Of a stretch of 5,828 bases of DNA, positions 1 through 5,828 are shown in pieces; the first letter of the stretch is position 1, and every line of letters starts with the position of its first letter. Location of the stretch: NCBI GenBank assembly GCA_007116095.1, contig SKJD01000088.1, positions 1 through 5,828 of the forward strand, written 5' to 3'. The notes under the pieces were generated by a model that was not told the origin of the DNA, did no database searches, and saw only the letters and a program-made list of their open reading frames with translations. The position numbers were made by a program, and so were the translations under genes. This stretch comes from Candidatus Hydrogenedentota bacterium. Its GTDB lineage: Bacteria > Hydrogenedentota > Hydrogenedentia > Hydrogenedentales > SCBR16-9.

Positions 1-38
1 ATTGCCTCACCGTTTCTTCTAAAGGTAGACTAAGCTCC

Positions 39-208
39 GAGCCACTGCGGCTCACACACCCCTTCAGGGTCGATTTTCTTTTAGCGCCCTGATCCCGGGG
101 TATCGCCTACGGGCGTTGCACGCCCTCCGGCTCAACCCCGGGCTATTCATCCGTAACCCCTGCCGGGGTTGGTCGTAGTGTTGTGTGAAGTAGATAGTCA
201 ACCACAAC
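39..208. repeat. Cluster of short GC-rich hairpins; probable dispersed intergenic palindromic repeat
   Basis: Seen directly: five short palindromes and one enclosing arm pair follow one another. GAGCC/GGCTC pairs at 39-43/49-53. ACCC/GGGT pairs at 58-61/67-70. CCCGGGGT at 94-101 pairs with ACCCCGGG at 135-142 and encloses GGGCGT/ACGCCC at 111-116/120-125. AACCCC/GGGGTT pairs at 155-160/165-170, and GTTGTG/CACAAC at 180-185/203-208. The sequence is much more GC-rich than the DNA to its right and has no convincing coding frame. From memory, repeats with a core like CCCCGGGCTA followed by an AACCCC..GGGGTT hairpin are scattered between genes in Planctomycetota, Bacteroidota and related genomes, where they generate spurious small protein predictions. 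The left boundary is uncertain and the element may begin before the window. Whether it is an inactive mobile repeat, a terminator of the gene to the left or an RNA processing site cannot be decided here. The absence of a T-run after the stems argues against a classical intrinsic terminator. Confidence 0.6.
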
Positions 209-576
209 GGCAATGCCAAACCCCGCAGCTATTTGAAGCAACATGTTGCCACTGAATGAGTGGTGTTTGTCCAAAATTCCTGAAAAATCGACTTAATCAA
301 CAGACCCTGAGGAGCGACAATTAGAATTACCGTTCAACCGGCTCGATCGTGCACTCTTTAGTCGGATGAACCAGCTTTACAGGGAGGTTTAGAGGGTATC
401 CGACAAGCATTTAGCGGGCTTTGGAAATAACTTGTGTTGAACCGGCAGTTAAGTACAGGTACGGTCATCATTTACAGGATGACATCCCCGCTTAGGTGAC
501 GCATTGGCCTGGATCATGGTTTCCAGACCGGCATCATGTTAAAAAATGATTGAATATGTACGATTTCCCGGCTAAT
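209..576. other. Non-coding region upstream of sucA with weak inverted repeats
   Basis: No gene is supported here; stops are frequent in all frames. It contains several small inverted repeats: CCACT/AGTGG at 249-253/259-263; GTCGGAT/ATCCGAC at 361-367/398-404 with nested AACC/GGTT at 369-372/386-389; GTCATC/GATGAC at 464-469/478-483; CTGGA/TCCAG at 509-513/522-526; and ATCAT/ATGAT at 533-537/546-550. None is followed by a T-run, so I call no terminator. A 31-codon open stretch at 297-392 has codon-like composition but no usual start codon. Base composition is clearly more AT-rich than in the flanking repeat and in sucA. The region could hold distal operator sites or an upstream promoter for the operon, but no specific regulator site can be named. 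Confidence 0.5.
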
Positions 577-589
577 TGCTTAAACTTTG

Positions 590-618
590 TTGGGATTATC
601 GTGTATGATACTGATAAG
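590..618 (+). promoter_or_regulatory. Candidate sigma-70-type promoter for sucA
   Basis: TTGGGA at 590-595 and GATAAG at 613-618 are separated by 17 bases, the usual spacing, with four matches each to TTGACA and TATAAT. A second -10-like hexamer, TATGAT at 604-609, overlaps this region but has only a poor -35 partner (TTAAAC at 580-585). The position fits a leader of roughly 40 bases before the sucA start codons. The surrounding DNA from 541 to 620 is AT-rich, as promoters often are. This is motif matching by eye against the E. coli consensus, which may not suit this organism. Confidence 0.35.
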
Positions 619-662
619 AGGTTCCCCGGTATGAATGGCGGCATCTTTAACCCCGGATATTT

Positions 663-3598
<2,936 letters not shown>

Positions 3599-3602
<4 letters not shown>

Positions 3603-3625
3603 CCCACGCGTGATTATGCTATACT
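3599..3625 (+). promoter_or_regulatory. Candidate extended -10 promoter upstream of sucB
   Basis: TATACT at 3620-3625 is preceded by TG at 3617-3618 with one intervening base, giving the extended -10 form TGNTATAAT. A -35-like CTGACC at 3599-3604 overlaps the sucA stop codon, with a shortish 15-base spacer. Transcription from here would give sucB a leader of about 220 bases. If active, it would let sucB and lpd be expressed apart from sucA. Called by eye only; the extended -10 is the strongest part of the match. Confidence 0.35.
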
Positions 3626-3844
3626 GTCTCCCAATCGAAGTGGGCGGGCAGTATTCATATTGGTGTCGCTGGAGAAATGTGTCAGCGGGTATTTTACGAA
3701 TCCCTTTCCACACAGTGCGCTGCATCGATTCGTTGCGATTGTGGTGGATACGTCCCTTTCCTTGGCGATTGATACTGAAAAAGAACCCAAGACTGTCCGG
3801 GTAGGGCTACTGCGCCAGACCGTTGAGTCGGCCCCCTACGCGAT
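3626..3844 (+). other. Unusually long sucA-sucB spacer / possible sucB leader
   Basis: This is the bulk of a 250-base gap inside an operon whose genes are usually close together. I see no protein-coding signal. The short open frames here have no Shine-Dalgarno sequence and no recognisable product. It contains an imperfect direct repeat: TACG-AA-TCCCTTTCC at 3695-3709 and TACG-TCCCTTTCC at 3749-3761. GCGATTG also occurs twice, at 3735-3741 and 3765-3771. No strong hairpin plus T-run is present, so read-through from sucA remains possible. It may be a 5' leader of a sucB-lpd transcript, or simply unconserved spacer. Confidence 0.4.
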
Positions 3845-3850
3845 AAGGAG
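3845..3850 (+). promoter_or_regulatory. Shine-Dalgarno sequence for sucB
   Basis: AAGGAG is a near-perfect ribosome binding site. It sits 2 bases before ATG 3853 (MNSMAFEL...) and 11 bases before ATG 3862 (MAFELKVP...). Neither spacing is ideal. The family's usual N-terminus, beginning just before the lipoyl-domain strand with KVPSVGES, fits the second ATG better. Confidence 0.6.
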
Positions 3851-3852
3851 TA

Positions 3853-5154
3853 ATGAATTCCATGGCATTTGAATTGAAGGTGCCGTCTGTTGGTGAGTCC
3901 ATAAACGAGGTGCAAATCGGGCAGTGGCTGAAAAAAGAAGGCGAATATGTGCGCCAGGATGAGCCTGTGGTGGAGGTGGAGTCCGAGAAGGCGACGATGG
4001 AAGTGATAGCGCCGGTCTCGGGCATCATCAGTTCGGTGCGGAAGCAAAGCGGCGAAACGGCTTCCATCGGTGAGATCATCGGTTCCATGGAAGAGGCGGA
4101 TGCGCCGAAGGGCGAGGAAAAGGGCAGCGCGGCAGCGGCCCAATCGGCCCGGGGGGTGGAAGCGCAGGGCCACGCAACCCGCGCTTTGGATGCGGACAGT
4201 GATGAAGCCGACGCGAAAAAGAGCGCCGGGGACAAGGATGCCGGGCGCAAGGACAAGGCGTCTTCCACTGGTGAGACCCGGGTGATGCCGGCGGCCCAGC
4301 GCGCCCTGGCGGATAAGGGGCTGGAAGCCGGCGACGTCGAAGCGACGGGCCCGGGCGGTCGCCTGCTCAAGGAAGACGTCATGCGCCATGAGGGCAGGAG
4401 CGCAACCCAACCAGCGGAGCCTGAGGACCTGGAAAGCGCGTCCTTGCCGGGCTACCGCGAGGAAGAAGTGGCGCCCATGAGCCCGATGCGCCGCACCATA
4501 GCAAAGCACCTGGTGGCGGCGCAGCAGAATGCGGCCCTGCTTACCACCTTCAACGAAGTGGACATGTCCGGCATCATGAAGTTGCGCAAGCAGATTCAGG
4601 ATGAATTCGTGAAGAAATACGGCATCAAACTGGGCTTCATGTCCTTCTTTATCAAGGCCAGTATCGAAGCGCTGAAACTGGTGCCCGAGATCAACGCCGA
4701 AATCCGCGACAACAGTATTGTCTACCGGAATTACTACGACATCGGCTTCGCCGTGGGCACGGAAAAAGGCCTGGTTGTCCCGGTCTTGCGCAATACCGAG
4801 GCCATGGGCTACGCCGAGATCGAGTTGGCGATTTCCGACTATGCCCAGAAAGCGCGGCAGAACAAAATTAGCATGGAAGACCTGAAAGGTGGTACCTTTA
4901 CCCTGAGCAATGGCGGGGTCTATGGTTCCTTGTTGTCCACACCTATCGTCAATGCCCCGCAGAGTGGCATCTTGGGGATGCATGCCATTCAGGACCGCCC
5001 GGTCGCCGTCGACGGTGAAGTCGTCATCCGGCCGATGATGTACATAGCGCTGACCTATGATCATCGCATTGTAGACGGCAAGGGCGCGGTTACCTTCCTC
5101 AAGCGCATTAAGGAATGTGTCGAAAATCCGGTGCGCATTTTACTGGAAGTATAG
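3853..5154 (+). CDS. sucB: Dihydrolipoyllysine-residue succinyltransferase, E2 component of 2-oxoglutarate dehydrogenase (E2o)
   Basis: E2o forms the core of the complex. It accepts the succinyl group from SucA on its lipoyl arm, transfers it to CoA and presents the reduced arm to E3. The 433 residues are a normal length for SucB (E. coli about 405). In order: one lipoyl domain (about 4-79) with the modified lysine predicted at Lys46 in ESEKATMEV; a charged, Ala/Gly/Lys/Asp-rich linker (about 80-142); the E3/E1-binding domain (about 143-181, with [13 protein letters not shown] and [11 protein letters not shown]); a short linker; and the catalytic domain (about 205-433). The catalytic domain has TTFNEVDMS (231-239), GFMSFFIKA (261-269), [14 protein letters not shown] (351-364) and the active-site motif DHRIVDG (403-409), with His404 and Asp408. 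The substitution pattern, including [20 protein letters not shown], matches E2o rather than the pyruvate enzyme, as does its position after sucA. The start could be ATG 3862 instead of 3853. lpd follows after 101 bases. Confidence 0.97.
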   Translation: MNSMAFELKVPSVGESINEVQIGQWLKKEGEYVRQDEPVVEVESEKATMEVIAPVSGIISSVRKQSGETASIGEIIGSMEEADAPKGEEKGSAAAAQSARGVEAQGHATRALDADSDEADAKKSAGDKDAGRKDKASSTGETRVMPAAQRALADKGLEAGDVEATGPGGRLLKEDVMRHEGRSATQPAEPEDLESASLPGYREEEVAPMSPMRRTIAKHLVAAQQNAALLTTFNEVDMSGIMKLRKQIQDEFVKKYGIKLGFMSFFIKASIEALKLVPEINAEIRDNSIVYRNYYDIGFAVGTEKGLVVPVLRNTEAMGYAEIELAISDYAQKARQNKISMEDLKGGTFTLSNGGVYGSLLSTPIVNAPQSGILGMHAIQDRPVAVDGEVVIRPMMYIALTYDHRIVDGKGAVTFLKRIKECVENPVRILLEV

Positions 5155-5238
5155 TTGTCCAGGCATTGAACCAACCGTTCGAAACACCTGTGCGCTGGCG
5201 TCCCGAATCTTTTTTTACTACTGTTACCACGTTACTTG

Positions 5239-5245
5239 AAGAGGA
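5239..5245 (+). promoter_or_regulatory. Shine-Dalgarno sequence for lpd
   Basis: AAGAGGA lies 10 bases before ATG 5256, a slightly long but workable spacing. An in-frame TTG at 5247 would be only one base from this site, so ATG 5256 is preferred. It also places the FAD-binding GAGPGG at residues 10-15, as usual for the family. Confidence 0.5.
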
Positions 5246-5255
5246 ATTGTGTCTG

Positions 5256-5828
5256 ATGAACGAGCATGATCTGGTAGTCATTGGAGCCGGTCCCGGCGGT
5301 TATGTCGCCGCCATTCGGGCCGCCCAGTTGGGCTTGAATACCGCAATTGTTGAAAAAGTCTCCGAACTGGGTGGCACCTGCCTGCGGGTGGGTTGTATCC
5401 CGAGCAAGGCGTTGCTGGACAGCAGCGAGAAATTCGCCGCCATCAAGCATGACTATGTGAAGATCGGAATCAAGGCGGCGCCCGAGCTTGACCTGCCGAC
5501 CATGCTTAAGAACAAGGACTCGGTGGTCAAGAGCCTCACGGGCGGCATCGGCCACCTCATGAAGAAAAACAAGATCAAGCGCTACGAGGGCCATGGCCGT
5601 CTGGACGGTCCCGGCAAGGTGATCGTCGAGGGTAAGGACAAGGCGGAGATAAAGGCCAAGCATATTATTCTGGCTACCGGCAGCTATCCCAGCACCTTCC
5701 CGAGCATGGCCTTTGACGGCGATCTCATTGGCTCCAGCACCGAAGCGCTGAGCTACCCGGAAGTACCCAAGCACCTGGTGGTGATTGGCGCCGGGGTCAT
5801 TGGCCTGGAGCTGGGCTCGGTATGGTCG
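5256..5828 (+). CDS. lpd: Dihydrolipoyl dehydrogenase (E3), 5' part; gene runs off the right edge
   Basis: E3 is the FAD flavoprotein that re-oxidises the dihydrolipoyl arm of SucB and reduces NAD+. Only the first 191 codons are in the window, with no stop; the family is usually about 465-480 residues, so roughly 40% is present. Visible: the FAD dinucleotide-binding motif GAGPGGYVAAIRAAQLG (10-26) followed by Glu33; the redox-active disulfide GGTCLRVGCIPSK (39-51, Cys42 and Cys47); the second FAD contact ATGSYPS (140-146); and the start of the NAD-binding fold, VVIGAGVIGLELGSVW (175-190). The interface domain with the catalytic His-Glu pair lies beyond the edge. Most Lpd proteins I recall read CLNVGC here; Arg replaces Asn, a variant I associate with planctomycete-like Lpd. 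Its position after sucA-sucB suggests an E3 encoded with this complex, though it may also serve pyruvate dehydrogenase or the glycine cleavage system. Confidence 0.95.
   Translation, partial: MNEHDLVVIGAGPGGYVAAIRAAQLGLNTAIVEKVSELGGTCLRVGCIPSKALLDSSEKFAAIKHDYVKIGIKAAPELDLPTMLKNKDSVVKSLTGGIGHLMKKNKIKRYEGHGRLDGPGKVIVEGKDKAEIKAKHIILATGSYPSTFPSMAFDGDLIGSSTEALSYPEVPKHLVVIGAGVIGLELGSVWS

Noticed and set aside
1..208. CRISPR array or rRNA fragment at the left edge
   Set aside because: The palindromes differ in sequence and spacing, with no repeated unit separated by unique spacers, and no rRNA or tRNA consensus is visible.
3610..3804. Small + strand open frame in the sucA-sucB gap
   Set aside because: There is no Shine-Dalgarno sequence, the composition is irregular, there is no recognisable motif, and it overlaps the candidate promoter.
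3694..5064. 456-codon open frame on the - strand opposite sucB
   Set aside because: It shows the same codon-register effect as over sucA. The + strand carries full lipoyl, binding and catalytic domains, and the antisense product has no recognisable domain.
5197..5216. Possible intrinsic terminator before lpd (seven Ts at 5210-5216)
   Set aside because: No stable hairpin precedes the T-run, and the gene order calls for read-through into lpd.
5232..5774. 180-codon open frame on the - strand opposite lpd
   Set aside because: The + strand encodes clear FAD and disulfide motifs of dihydrolipoyl dehydrogenase over the same bases; the antisense frame is a by-product of codon bias.

Overview
The window is a stretch of bacterial chromosome carrying the operon for the 2-oxoglutarate dehydrogenase complex of the TCA cycle, in the order sucA (E1o) - sucB (E2o) - lpd (E3, cut off by the right edge). 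All three genes lie on the + strand. Together the three products convert 2-oxoglutarate, CoA and NAD+ into succinyl-CoA, CO2 and NADH. E1o decarboxylates the substrate on ThDP, E2o carries the succinyl group on a lipoyl-lysine arm and passes it to CoA, and E3 re-oxidises the dihydrolipoyl arm through FAD to NAD+.

Layout: positions 1-208 hold a dense run of short GC-rich hairpins, which I read as a dispersed intergenic palindromic repeat. Positions 209-662 are non-coding and more AT-rich, with several weak secondary structures and a tentative sucA promoter near 590-618. sucA runs to 3602. A 250-base gap follows, with an extended -10 promoter candidate at its left end and a Shine-Dalgarno sequence at its right end. 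sucB runs to 5154. After a 101-base spacer, lpd starts at 5256 and continues past the window edge with its reading frame intact.

Organism: the coding regions are GC-rich and the intergenic regions are visibly more AT-rich. The hairpin repeat, the sucA N-terminus (residues 18-45) and the Arg-containing redox motif of Lpd (CLRVGC) recall Planctomycetota and other PVC-like or environmental bacteria. This comes from memory, not from a search, so the lineage is tentative. The E2o C-terminus is also very like proteobacterial SucB, which is expected for such a conserved protein.

I see no defence system, mobile element gene, CRISPR array, tRNA or rRNA, and nothing that looks like a new biological system. 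The points worth a second look are in the non-coding DNA: the repeat element, a long-range stem at 356-407, and the long sucA-sucB gap with a possible promoter of its own.
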